Positions 26,560 to 34,093 of a DNA stretch of 64,000 bases are shown in pieces (the first letter of the stretch is position 1; every line of letters begins with the position of its first letter). The DNA is taken from assembly GCF_009495355.1 (NCBI RefSeq), contig NZ_VZAD01000020.1, positions 32,252-96,251 on the forward strand. Reading direction: 5' to 3'. The translations under genes and the position numbers were made by a program. The stretch comes from Segatella copri. Lineage in GTDB: Bacteria; Bacteroidota; Bacteroidia; Bacteroidales; Bacteroidaceae. The notes beneath the pieces are model-generated. The model saw only the letters and a program-made list of their open reading frames with translations, was not told the DNA's origin and ran no database searches.

Positions 26560-26931
26560 TTATTTTTTAGTTATGAGTAAATCCTTCATTTGCTTTAAGG
26601 CTTCCTTAGAAATTCCTAAAGCAAAAGCAAAATGCTCATAATCGGATAATATCAATTGTTGCTTTTGCGTATTGACCTGATAGATGTAGCCAGTGTTGAT
26701 GATAAAGCGCTTTCCCACTCGCATAAAAATACTCTTGCAATCTACAAGATGCTCTGCCAAATACTTCTCCATTTGAGACAAATTCAAACAAACAACAGCC
26801 TTCAGCTTGTTAATAGTAACAATCTGTGTATAATTGCCATCTCCTTCGAAATAAACAATTTTGGAAACATCTAATCTTAAAAGTTCCGTCTTTGTATTGA
26901 ATACAATGAATTGACTTTCCATATTTATCAT
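26560..26931 (-). CDS. Single-domain LytTR DNA-binding regulator
   Basis: A 123-residue protein consisting almost entirely of a LytTR domain: ELLRLDVSKIVYFEGDGNYTQI, VVCLNLSQMEKYL, FMRVGKRFIINTGYIYQV, QQLILSDYEHFAFALG. It has no receiver domain, as in many small Bacteroidota LytTR proteins. It is first in the minus-strand island and is preceded by a structured leader ending in a terminator hairpin about 53 bases upstream, so its own expression appears to be attenuated. A truncated relative lies at 9796-9951, at the other end of the accessory region. Start M1 or M4 cannot be distinguished. Confidence 0.88.
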   Translation of the reverse strand: MINMESQFIVFNTKTELLRLDVSKIVYFEGDGNYTQIVTINKLKAVVCLNLSQMEKYLAEHLVDCKSIFMRVGKRFIINTGYIYQVNTQKQQLILSDYEHFAFALGISKEALKQMKDLLITKK

Positions 26932-26983
26932 TTACTTCGCTGACTTGTTCCCAGAAGTAGCTATAGCCATTAAGTTTTCAATG

Positions 26984-27066
26984 AAAAAAGCGTGGGACTA
27001 TTGTTCGGTCGCCGAAATAGAGGTTGTGGAAAGACCTTTCAACTAGCAACTAACAATAGCCCACGC
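26984..27066 (-). terminator. Terminator hairpin in the leader of the LytTR gene
   Basis: On the minus strand GCGTGGGCTATTGTT (27052-27066) pairs with AACAATAGTCCCACGC (26990-27005), 15 bp with one bulge, followed by T6 (26984-26989). The 46-base loop carries its own small stem. The first arm can instead pair with an upstream segment (27122-27138). Confidence 0.8.
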
Positions 27067-27147
27067 CAAAAGGTATATCGACACCTTCCCCCTACAGAGG
27101 AAAGGATGCAATAATCCCATAGCGTGAGCCGTATTGCTGTTCGTCAT
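27043..27147 (-). CDS. Possible 34-residue leader ORF in the attenuator region
   Basis: On the minus strand ATG 27147 opens a 34-codon frame (MTNSNTAHAMGLLHPF.., ending in a hydrophobic YLLAWAIVSC) that stops at 27043 inside the terminator loop. A second, shorter frame of 11 codons (MKTQMNERIER) lies at 27185-27220. The 34-codon frame covers the segment that chooses between the alternative hairpins, so ribosome position could set the outcome. No consecutive runs of one amino acid codon are present. Coding is unproven; it may be a chance frame. Confidence 0.3.
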   Translation of the reverse strand: MTNSNTAHAMGLLHPFLCRGKVSIYLLAWAIVSC

Positions 27148-27257
27148 AGTTGAATTTTGAAATTTCCACATTTCTATTTCAAGACTAACGCTCAATACGC
27201 TCATTCATTTGAGTCTTCATCGCAGCCGTTCTTTTCCGCCTGCTCCAACTCTGACCG

Positions 27258-27289
27258 CAAAAGTAAGCTATATTCTTGATACCGCCAAA
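27258..27289 (-). promoter_or_regulatory. Consensus promoter of the LytTR leader
   Basis: On the minus strand TTTG (27286-27289) and TACTTTTG (27258-27265) are spaced by exactly 20 bp, one of the best promoter matches in the window. It implies a leader of about 320 bases before the LytTR start. Confidence 0.75.
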
Positions 27290-27958
27290 CTTTTAGCGAT
27301 GTTTTTTATCCCGAAGGACAAAAAAGGCATTGAACGCTGCCATTGCCGAGAGAAAATTACTTCCACATTTCTATTCCATGGCTACAATTCAATGCCCTAT
27401 ACCTATATCAGCAACATTCCAACAAACAAAAAAGGGTGAATCATTAACTTATGACACACCTTCCGTCAATATTTATAACCAAATTTCATATACCTACAAA
27501 TATTGAATATAGCGATAAAAATAAGGGGAATGAGAGGCAGGAAATCCCCGTTTTCTGCTCTATATTAAGAACAAGACCTATAGTTGTACGACTATAAAGT
27601 TACAGTTGTACGACTATACATGCTATGGTTGTACAACTGTAGAGTTATGGTCGTACAACTATAGGGGTTATAGTCGTACAACTATAGATTTTCCTCAACA
27701 GCATCGTCTTGTCAAGAAATCTCAAACGTCTGATTACCAGTAAGTTCCTACATTTCTTCGTATTTGCGATATTCTCAAAGAAACAATAAGCGTCTGAAAA
27801 TACGAGAATCTCAGGCAAGCTAATGTAAAGAAAACTCGTTCTTTATAACGCCTCAGCTTCGGGAAATTCTTACAGATAACCTACTTCATTTTCCACCCAT
27901 CTATCGTTCCCGTCTTCGATGAGAAGTTGCAGCCTATCTGATAGACAGGGCGGACGCA
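27290..27958. other. Gene-free stretch between the LytTR leader and the MFS gene
   Basis: No supported gene in about 670 bases. It contains a second copy of TTCCACATTTCTATT (27361-27375; the other is at about 27164-27178), a weak hairpin GGGGA..TCCCC with T4 near 27523-27554, the palindrome array at 27579-27686, and the hairpin at 27938-27984. Base composition is AT-rich on the left and more mixed towards the MFS gene. Confidence 0.6.
27579..27686. repeat. Array of five 18-bp palindromes (operator- or iteron-like)
   Basis: Five copies of a near-palindrome lie at 27579, 27601, 27624, 27646 and 27669: TATAGTTGTACGACTATA, TACAGTTGTACGACTATA, TATGGTTGTACAACTGTA, TATGGTCGTACAACTATA, TATAGTCGTACAACTATA. 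Start-to-start spacing alternates 22, 23, 22, 23. The shared core is GTYGTACRAC. The fifth copy is the exact reverse complement of the first. Spacers of 4-5 bp rule out a CRISPR. Regular spacing of about two helical turns suits cooperative binding of a dimeric protein. The array lies about 290 bp upstream of the LytTR leader promoter. Confidence 0.85.
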
Positions 27959-27984
27959 TCAAAATGCGTTCGCCCTGCTATCAG
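27938..27984. repeat. Near-perfect 47-nt hairpin spanning the MFS stop codon
   Basis: CTGATAG-a-CAGGGCG-g-ACGCAT pairs with ATGCGT-t-CGCCCTG-CTATCAG around a CAAA loop. The right arm and loop encode the last residues of the MFS protein and its stop. No T-tract follows, so termination would be atypical; it may protect the 3' end or be a repeat copy. Confidence 0.7.
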
Positions 27985-29161
27985 TATCAATGGAAATTCG
28001 CTTGCTCACCTTTGTTGCCACAAATGCTATCATTAACCCAAGACAAGCAGCTATACTAATAGCCATGCGTAGCCCAGAAACTTCAGCAAGCCATCCAATG
28101 ACAGGAGGACCTACCAGGAAACCGAAGAAGCTGATGCTCGACACGATGGTGATGGCGATGCTCGCCTTGACAGTGCCCAACTTGCCCGCTATGCTGTAGC
28201 AGATAGGCACCGACGACGAAATGCCGAAACCGACCAAGAGAAAGCCCAGAGTGGCTGTAACAAGGTAAGGCAACAACGTGGCGAGAAGCAGTCCGCACAG
28301 AATCAGCAGTCCGCAAACCTTCAGCACTCTGGCGGCGCCATAGCGCGTCACGAAACCGTCGGCCAGAAAACGTCCCAAGGTCATGGCACCCATGCCTGCC
28401 ACATAACCTGCACGGATGAAAACCTCGTCGGGCTTCACCACCGAAGTGAAATACACACCACTCCAGTCGTAGACTGTCCCCTCACAGAACATTCCGGCAA
28501 AACCCATCAGACCTAAGAGGAAGAGCACAGGGTCGATGGTTCTGAACGAGAACTTGGGCACGTCTTCCTCCTCAGCCCTCGCCTGCTCGTCGTTCACCAG
28601 GAAGTGGAAACCAGCTGCCAGGATCAGCAGACTCAATGCCAGCACCGTTCCGAAATGAGCCTCTATCGGCAGAACCGTATTGGCAAACACAGCACCCACG
28701 ATGCCGCCCGCAAAACCACCCAGACTCCAAAGGCCATGAAACGACGACATGATGTTGCGGCCATACAACTTCTCCACTAAGCACGCCTGTGTGTTGGTGG
28801 CAATATTCATCAGGTTCGCCATCATGCCGAAACCCACAAGGGACAGTGTAAGATGAAAAACCGTGCTGCTGCAGCCCATAGCGAGGAGCACGGCGGCATA
28901 AAACACCTCGGCAACCACCAACATCTTCTTGCTGCCCAACTTGCTCACCAGCACGCCCGAGAAACCCATCATCAGCAGTTGTCCCAAAGGGATGGCGAGC
29001 AGAATGCTGCCCAACTGTCCGTTGTTGAGATGCAGCAGATGTTTCACATCCGGAATACGGCTTGCCCAACTGGCAAACACCAGTCCCGGTACAAAATAAT
29101 AAGCAGCCACAGCCACTCGCTTGCGAGCCAAGTCGCTCAAATCACTCATTCGAAATGTCAT
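27959..29161 (-). CDS. MFS transporter, YbjJ-like
   Basis: A 400-residue integral membrane protein with about 12 hydrophobic helices. Family-like segments include FASWASRIPDVKHLLHLNNGQLGSILLAIPLG, the loop SKLGSKKM between helices 2 and 3, and SSFHGLWSLGGFAGG. These resemble the YbjJ/fucose-permease-like MFS branch. The substrate is unknown. Start is either ATG 29161 or ATG 29149; the second gives a shorter cytosolic N-terminus. A TAATTTTG box lies upstream. It is divergent from the SGNH hydrolase gene. Third positions are GC-rich, as in the core genes, so it marks the return to the chromosomal backbone after the accessory region. Confidence 0.85.
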   Translation of the reverse strand: MTFRMSDLSDLARKRVAVAAYYFVPGLVFASWASRIPDVKHLLHLNNGQLGSILLAIPLGQLLMMGFSGVLVSKLGSKKMLVVAEVFYAAVLLAMGCSSTVFHLTLSLVGFGMMANLMNIATNTQACLVEKLYGRNIMSSFHGLWSLGGFAGGIVGAVFANTVLPIEAHFGTVLALSLLILAAGFHFLVNDEQARAEEEDVPKFSFRTIDPVLFLLGLMGFAGMFCEGTVYDWSGVYFTSVVKPDEVFIRAGYVAGMGAMTLGRFLADGFVTRYGAARVLKVCGLLILCGLLLATLLPYLVTATLGFLLVGFGISSSVPICYSIAGKLGTVKASIAITIVSSISFFGFLVGPPVIGWLAEVSGLRMAISIAACLGLMIAFVATKVSKRISIDTDSRANAF

Positions 29162-29200
29162 CCTATTTGTCTTTTTACATGAAACTTAAAAACGCGGCTG

Positions 29201-29208
29201 CAAAATTA
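29201..29208 (-). promoter_or_regulatory. -7 box of the MFS gene
   Basis: The minus strand reads TAATTTTG (TAnnTTTG), about 40 bases before ATG 29161. Confidence 0.5.
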
Positions 29209-29273
29209 CAAAAAAATAAACTTTCATCCATCGATTATTCCCAAAAAGATAATGCCTTGTCAAAAAATAAGTG

Positions 29274-29281
29274 TAACTTTG
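29274..29281 (+). promoter_or_regulatory. -7 box of the SGNH hydrolase gene
   Basis: TAACTTTG fits TAnnTTTG and lies 73 bases before ATG 29355. A TTG at 29257-29259 is nearer than the usual -33 spacing. Confidence 0.5.
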
Positions 29282-29354
29282 CCCTTCGAACAACAAGAAA
29301 TCCAACGCAAGCGTAAAAACCTTGCCAGTAAGGAACAAATTAAAACTAAGCGAT

Positions 29355-30197
29355 ATGAAGAAACAAATCCTTGCAGCAGCCCTACTGCTCCTCACCCTCA
29401 CCGTGCCAGCACAGGCAGCCAAGAGACAGAAAACCAACACCCCACAGCAACTCACCTTCCAGCATCCCTGGCAGGGGAAACGGGTGGCCTACTTCGGCGA
29501 CTCCATCACCGACCCCAACATCAAGGCATCAAAGGTGAAATACTGGGGATTCCTGCAGCAGTGGCTCGGCATCACGCCCTACGTCTACGGTGTGAGCGGA
29601 CGACAGTGGAACGACATTCCCCGCCAGGCCGACAAACTCAAGGCTGAACATGGCGATGACTTCGACGCCATCCTCATCTTCATGGGAACCAACGATTTCA
29701 ACAATGGCGTTCCCGTAGGCGAATGGTACACGGAGACTTTCGACAGTGTGAAAGTGGCACGCCACAAACCTGGTGAGATGGTGCAGCGCCGTCACCGCCA
29801 CTTTGCCATGGACAAGAACACGCTCAAGGGCCGCATCAACATCGCCATGTCGAAACTCAAGCAGATGTATCCCACCAAGCAAATCGTTGTGATGACGCCT
29901 GTCCACCGTGCTTATTTCTGCTCGGGCGAGAAGAACATCCAGCCCGACGAGATGTATGAGAATGCCCGTGGTGTCTTCTTCGACGAGTACGTCAAGGCTG
30001 TCAAGGAGGTAGGCAACGTGTGGGCTGTTCCCGTCATCGACCTCAATGCCCTCTCGGGTCTTTTCCCTCTCTACGATGCGGGCGCTCAGCTTTTCAACAA
30101 GCCCGACACCGACCGTCTCCACCCCAACGATCCGGGTCATGAGCGCATGGCAAAAACCATCCTGTATCAGCTCGCCTCCCTGCCCTGCGTTTTTTAG
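29355..30197 (+). CDS. Secreted SGNH/GDSL-family hydrolase
   Basis: About 280 residues, with a signal peptide (MKKQILAAALLLLTLTVPAQA). The SGNH fold shows block I AYFGDSITDP (Ser nucleophile), the block II Gly in VYGVSGRQW, block III GTNDFNN (Asn) and block V DRLHPNDPGH (Asp/His). Such enzymes are esterases or acetylhydrolases; in Bacteroidota many act on acetylated glycans. ATG 29355 is chosen because the signal peptide starts there; ATG 29322 would add 11 residues. It is a single gene with its own promoter. Confidence 0.9.
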   Translation: MKKQILAAALLLLTLTVPAQAAKRQKTNTPQQLTFQHPWQGKRVAYFGDSITDPNIKASKVKYWGFLQQWLGITPYVYGVSGRQWNDIPRQADKLKAEHGDDFDAILIFMGTNDFNNGVPVGEWYTETFDSVKVARHKPGEMVQRRHRHFAMDKNTLKGRINIAMSKLKQMYPTKQIVVMTPVHRAYFCSGEKNIQPDEMYENARGVFFDEYVKAVKEVGNVWAVPVIDLNALSGLFPLYDAGAQLFNKPDTDRLHPNDPGHERMAKTILYQLASLPCVF

Positions 30198-30235
30198 GCT
30201 TCCATCTTTCTTGGGCTCTTCTTAACACCTTTTGG

Positions 30236-30298
30236 GGTCATAATAGACGACCGGCGCCTGTCATCTATTGTGACCTCCCTTGGTCTTAATAGACGACC
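30236..30298 (+). repeat. Direct repeat GGTCWTAATAGACGACC (2 copies)
   Basis: GGTCATAATAGACGACC (30236-30252) and GGTCTTAATAGACGACC (30282-30298), 17 bp each, 46 bp apart, in the spacer after the SGNH hydrolase. Each copy has GGTC/GACC ends and could fold on itself. Confidence 0.55.
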
Positions 30299-30323
30299 TC
30301 GCGGGAGCATGAGTGCAGGTTTT

Positions 30324-30459
30324 TCATTTTGTCATTTTGTCATTTTGTCATTTTCAAAATCAAAAACAACATTTTTCGCTCTATAAATATATATTATTTA
30401 AAGAACTTTTTTCGTTTCCAAAATCGAAAATGACAAAAATGACTTTGACAAAAATGACA
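30324..30459. repeat. TCATTTTG tandem octamers and their inverted counterpart
   Basis: Four head-to-tail octamers TCATTTTG (the last ending in C) at 30324-30355 face a related inverted tract at 30426-30459 (GAAAATGACAAAAATGAC..). The two arms could form a long imperfect hairpin around an AT-rich 70-base centre. The surrounding 350-base spacer between the SGNH gene and tsaC holds no supported gene. Confidence 0.65.
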
Positions 30460-30547
30460 AGATTCAGATAAGCTAATATTCAGTAAAACTATATTACATT
30501 TTACGATATTGCAACTTACAGAATATTGAGTACTGATGAAGAAGCGA

Positions 30548-31120
30548 TTATCTTATCACCTTCACCTCGCCATTCTTGCTCAGTTTCACAATGCTGGAAG
30601 GCGTGTGGGGCTTGTGCTCCTGGCGGCGACTCCAGCAAACATAGTCGACAGCCTCCAGGATTTCGGGCGAAATATCACAATAATTCTGTGCCGCAGGCTC
30701 ACCACTCACATTGGCGCTGGTACTGACCAAAGGCTTCTGGAAGCGGTAACACAACTCCTTGCTGAAAGGCTCGAAGGTGACACGCATGGCCAGACTGCCA
30801 TCCTCTGCCACCAGATTGTTGGCCACGCCCGTAGCATCGTCAAGGATGACGGTTGTAGGCTTCACAGGCATGGCTGCATCGATAAAGTCCCACGCCACCT
30901 GAGGCACATTACGGAAATAACGCGCCATACGGTCAGCGCTGTCTACAAGACAGATGAGCGCCTTGGAATCGTCACGACGCTTGATCTGATAAACCTTTGC
31001 TACTGCCTCGGCATTGGTGGCATCGCAGCCGATGCCCCATACCGTATCTGTGGGATAGAGTATCACTCCACCCTTTCGCATGCACTCCACTGCATTCTTA
31101 ATGTCTTCTTGCTGTGTCAT
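30548..31120 (-). CDS. tsaC: L-threonylcarbamoyladenylate synthase (YrdC/TsaC type)
   Basis: A 190-residue cytosolic enzyme that makes threonylcarbamoyl-AMP from Thr, bicarbonate and ATP for the t6A37 modification of ANN-decoding tRNAs. The YrdC fold is evident: GGVILYPTDTVWGIGCD, the KRRDDSKAL substrate-binding motif, VLDDATGVANN and LVSTSANVSGEPA. The length fits the single-domain TsaC type rather than the longer Sua5. It lies downstream of fmt and the ClC gene, same strand, 30 bases after the fmt stop, so it probably forms a unit with them. Confidence 0.93.
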   Translation of the reverse strand: MTQQEDIKNAVECMRKGGVILYPTDTVWGIGCDATNAEAVAKVYQIKRRDDSKALICLVDSADRMARYFRNVPQVAWDFIDAAMPVKPTTVILDDATGVANNLVAEDGSLAMRVTFEPFSKELCYRFQKPLVSTSANVSGEPAAQNYCDISPEILEAVDYVCWSRRQEHKPHTPSSIVKLSKNGEVKVIR

Positions 31121-31150
31121 AATGCTGATATTATAATATGTATAATGTTA

Positions 31151-32134
31151 CTAAATGGTTTTATACTGCTCGATGTCGCGCATACCATTGAGGAAGTCAC
31201 GTGCCTCCATGCGCTTCTTGCCGCTTATCTGAATGGTGTCGAGCTGCAGCCACTCGTCGGCACAAGCCACGAGCAGGCTCTTGCCCTCTACACGAAGCGA
31301 ACCCACAGCGATGCCTGCTGCCAGTGCCTTGCCGGTCTTCGTAGTCTTGAAAACCTTCAGCACCTGAGCCTTGCCGCCCTCCTTCTGTATCTCGGTCCAT
31401 GCGCCAGGATAAGGCGACAGACCGCGGATGAAGTCGTACACATTCTTGGCTGGCTGGCCGAAACTGATGCGACAGGTCTCCTTGAAGATTTTGGGTGCAT
31501 GATGCAGTTCCTGCTGTTCTGCCACCAACTCGTCCTGCGAGATGGAGTCGATGTTGCCATCGGCAGCTATTAGCTTGTCGATGGTCTTGAGCGCGATACC
31601 GGCACCGAGGTGCATCAGTCCGTCGTAGACATACTCCACATCGGCATCGTCGGGAATAGCGAAAGGCTCCTGCATGATGATGCGTCCGGTGTCGATGTCG
31701 TGATCGAGGAAGAAGGTGGTGACACCAGTCTGCGTCTCACCATTGATGACTGCCCAGTTGATAGGCGCCGCGCCACGATACTGAGGCAGCAGGGCTGCAT
31801 GCACATTGAACGTGCCGAAACGGGGCATGGCCCACACCACCTCGGGCAGCATGCGGAAAGCCACCACCACCTGAAGGTCGGCACGGAAGCCACGCAGCTG
31901 CTCCACGAACTCGGGATCTTTCATCTTGACAGGCTGCAGCACGGGCAAGCCCTGCTCCAAGGCATACTGCTTGACAGGAGGCGCTTGCAGCGTGTCCTGA
32001 TGGCGTCCTACGGGTTTGTCGGGCTGAGTAACCACAGCCACCACATTATATCCGCCTTCTACGAGGCTCTTGAGGGATTCCACCGCAAACTCGGGTGTTC
32101 CCATAAAAACGATTCTTAAATCTTTCTTCTCCAT
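31151..32134 (-). CDS. fmt: Methionyl-tRNA formyltransferase
   Basis: About 327 residues. Fmt formylates initiator Met-tRNA using 10-formyl-THF. The N-terminal formyltransferase domain shows IVFMGTPEFAV, the folate-binding NVHAALLPQYRGAAPINW, and FLDHDIDTG; a C-terminal OB-like tRNA-binding domain follows (GLSPYPGAWTEI, LAAGIAVGSLRVEGKSLLVAC). ATG 32134 is used because the longer frame would overlap the ClC gene; it leaves 16 bases between the genes. Confidence 0.97.
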   Translation of the reverse strand: MEKKDLRIVFMGTPEFAVESLKSLVEGGYNVVAVVTQPDKPVGRHQDTLQAPPVKQYALEQGLPVLQPVKMKDPEFVEQLRGFRADLQVVVAFRMLPEVVWAMPRFGTFNVHAALLPQYRGAAPINWAVINGETQTGVTTFFLDHDIDTGRIIMQEPFAIPDDADVEYVYDGLMHLGAGIALKTIDKLIAADGNIDSISQDELVAEQQELHHAPKIFKETCRISFGQPAKNVYDFIRGLSPYPGAWTEIQKEGGKAQVLKVFKTTKTGKALAAGIAVGSLRVEGKSLLVACADEWLQLDTIQISGKKRMEARDFLNGMRDIEQYKTI

Positions 32135-32150
32135 AACAGTTGGGTTAAAG

Positions 32151-33956
32151 TTATTCTGCCGACATATCGGCCACAATCTTGCGATACACCGAGTACACCT
32201 TGGTACGGCTGATGTAGCCTACGAGCACGCCGGAGGTGTCGACCACAGGCAGCTGGGCCGCATCGGTCTGGTCAAACTTCTTCATCACCTCGTCCATCGG
32301 CTCGTGGTCGGAAAGTACAGCCGATGGCTGCAACATGAGCTGTCGCACGGTGAAACGGTTGTAAAGCTCTGACCTGAAGATGATGTGACGGATGCGGGTG
32401 ATATCTATCACGCCCAGAAGTACGCCTCCCTTGTCGACCACTGGCAGGAAGTTGTTGTTGCTGCGGCTTATCTCAGCCACGAGTTTGCCCATAGGCAGAT
32501 CGGCATGAATGGGATGATAGTCTTTCTCGATGACGCTCTGCATGCTCATCAGCGTGAGGGCCGCACGGTCGATGTGATGAGTGAGCAGTTTGCCCTCTCT
32601 TGCCAGTCGCAGGGCGTAGATGCTGTGGCTCTCGAAGATGCTGATGGTGAGGTATGACGAGATGCAGACGATCATGAGCGGCATGAAGAGCTGATAGCCT
32701 CCCGTGAGTTCGGCGATGAGGAAGATGCCCGTAAGCGGTGCATGCATCACACCCGTCATCACGCCTGCCATGCCCATGAGCGTGAAGTTCTGCTCGGGCA
32801 CATAGACACCTATCTCGTTGGCATTCCAGAAGCGGGAGAAGAAGAAACCCGCAAAACCGCCGATAAAGAGCGAAGGTGCGAAGGTTCCACCACAACCGCC
32901 ACTGCCATTGGTTGCCGATGTAGCAAACACCTTGGTGAGGGTGACGAGTCCGATATAGACGAGCAGCAGATGGCTGTTGCCATAGAAGAGCGAGTTGCTC
33001 ATCACCTGCCCCCACTCTGCCTCTGTCCTGCCCTTGAGCAGGATGTTGACAGCCGAGTAGCCCTCGCCATAGAGCGAAGGAAACAGGAAGATAAGGCTGC
33101 TCAGGATGAGTCCGCCCAAGAGGAGTTTGGCATAAGGATGCTTGCCCAGACGGGCGAACATGCCCTCGCAAGCCGACATGGTGCGCATGAAGTAAAGGCT
33201 GACAAAGCCGCAGAAGATGCCCAACAGGATACATACCGGCGCACGGTCGAGCACCCAGGGCGAGGTGAGCGTGAAGTCGAAGAGCGACTTAGAGCCCATC
33301 AGAATATAGGTGAAACAGGTAGCTGTGACACACGAGATGAGGATGGGCAGAAGCGAAGCCATCGACAGGTCGACCATCAGCACCTCGAGCGTGAAGACCA
33401 GTCCGGCTATAGGTGCCTTGAAGATTCCGGCAATGGCAGCACTGGCTCCGCAGCCCACCAGCAGGATCATCGTCTTCTTGTCCATGCGGAAGATCTGTCC
33501 CAGATTGGAGCCGATGGCCGAACCGGTAAGCACAATAGGCGCCTCGGCTCCCACAGAACCGCCGAAGCCAATGGTGATGCCAGAAGCCACCACCGACGAC
33601 CAGCAGTTGTGGCCGCGCAGCTTGGAGTTCTTGGTAGAGATGGCGTAGAGCACGCGGGTAATACCATGCGAGATATTGTCGCGCACCACATACTTGATAA
33701 AGAGCGACGTGAGGTAAATGCCCACGATTGGGAAGAGCAGGAAGAGCAGGTTGTACGTGTTCTTGACAAATCCCGATGTGAGCAGAATCTGTATCTCGTG
33801 CACGATTCCATGCAGGAAATAGCCTGCCACCGAGGCGAGCACCCCGATGACAAAGGCGAGGATGAGTGTCATCTGGCGGTCGGAAATATGTTCCTTCTGC
33901 CAGGCCACCATCTTGTCGACCCAACTTTTCCTTGCTTCTAAAATATCGTCATCCAT
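32151..33956 (-). CDS. ClC-type chloride channel/antiporter with C-terminal CBS pair
   Basis: A 601-residue membrane protein. The ClC core (about 40-450) carries the selectivity-filter segments GFGGSVGAEAPIVLTGSAIG (with the gating Glu) and GGCGGTFAPSLFIGG. Residues 465-595 form two CBS domains (MSMQSVIEKDYHPIHADLPM.., VRQLMLQPSAVLSDHEPMDEV..), which typically bind adenine nucleotides. Whether it is a channel or an H+/Cl- exchanger cannot be decided by eye. First of a probable ClC-fmt-tsaC unit. Confidence 0.95.
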   Translation of the reverse strand: MDDDILEARKSWVDKMVAWQKEHISDRQMTLILAFVIGVLASVAGYFLHGIVHEIQILLTSGFVKNTYNLLFLLFPIVGIYLTSLFIKYVVRDNISHGITRVLYAISTKNSKLRGHNCWSSVVASGITIGFGGSVGAEAPIVLTGSAIGSNLGQIFRMDKKTMILLVGCGASAAIAGIFKAPIAGLVFTLEVLMVDLSMASLLPILISCVTATCFTYILMGSKSLFDFTLTSPWVLDRAPVCILLGIFCGFVSLYFMRTMSACEGMFARLGKHPYAKLLLGGLILSSLIFLFPSLYGEGYSAVNILLKGRTEAEWGQVMSNSLFYGNSHLLLVYIGLVTLTKVFATSATNGSGGCGGTFAPSLFIGGFAGFFFSRFWNANEIGVYVPEQNFTLMGMAGVMTGVMHAPLTGIFLIAELTGGYQLFMPLMIVCISSYLTISIFESHSIYALRLAREGKLLTHHIDRAALTLMSMQSVIEKDYHPIHADLPMGKLVAEISRSNNNFLPVVDKGGVLLGVIDITRIRHIIFRSELYNRFTVRQLMLQPSAVLSDHEPMDEVMKKFDQTDAAQLPVVDTSGVLVGYISRTKVYSVYRKIVADMSAE

Positions 33957-34093
33957 TAATATATATATTATCCTTTATTATTTTATCTTGGCACAGATTA
34001 GGCGGATTACACGGATTTTATCTTCTGACTGCCACAACGCTTTCACCAAGGAATATGGCATCAGCCTCTGTGTTGTCCGCGCCTCATCATTCC

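Larger units (their letters stand above)
26984..27251 (-). ncRNA. Putative attenuator leader or stand-alone structured RNA of about 270 nt
   Basis: From a consensus promoter (27258-27289) to a T6-tailed hairpin, the minus strand is dense with possible helices: AAGACT/AGTCTT, TTGAAAT/ATTTCAA, GGAT/AUCC, a 9-bp CCTTTCCTC/GGGGGAAGG hairpin and a GGTGT/ATACC hairpin. The arm GCGTGGGCTATTGTT can pair with either AGCAATA-CG-GCTCACGC upstream (27122-27138), closing a multi-branch junction, or AACAATAG-T-CCCACGC downstream, forming the terminator. Mutually exclusive pairing is the signature of transcription attenuation. It would control the LytTR gene 53 bases beyond. It could instead be an independent RNA or a copy of a dispersed element. 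I do not recognise a named RNA family. Confidence 0.6.

Noticed and set aside
27095..27105. RNase P RNA, because of GAGGAAAG
   Set aside because: None of the other universally conserved P RNA segments is present and the RNA would be too short.
27126..27140. Group II intron domain V, because of the word GAGCCGTAT
   Set aside because: The rest of the 34-nt hairpin, including the complementary ACGGTTC side, is missing and no maturase gene is present.
27579..27686. CRISPR array
   Set aside because: Repeats are 18-bp palindromes with only 4-5 bases between them and no cas genes are nearby.
30536..31573. 345-codon open frame on the plus strand
   Set aside because: It lies antisense to tsaC and fmt, both with clear motifs, and starts in their spacer; composition explains the lack of stops.
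32742..33941. 399-codon open frame on the plus strand
   Set aside because: Antisense shadow of the ClC channel gene, very rich in His, Glu and Arg, as expected from complement of membrane-protein codons.
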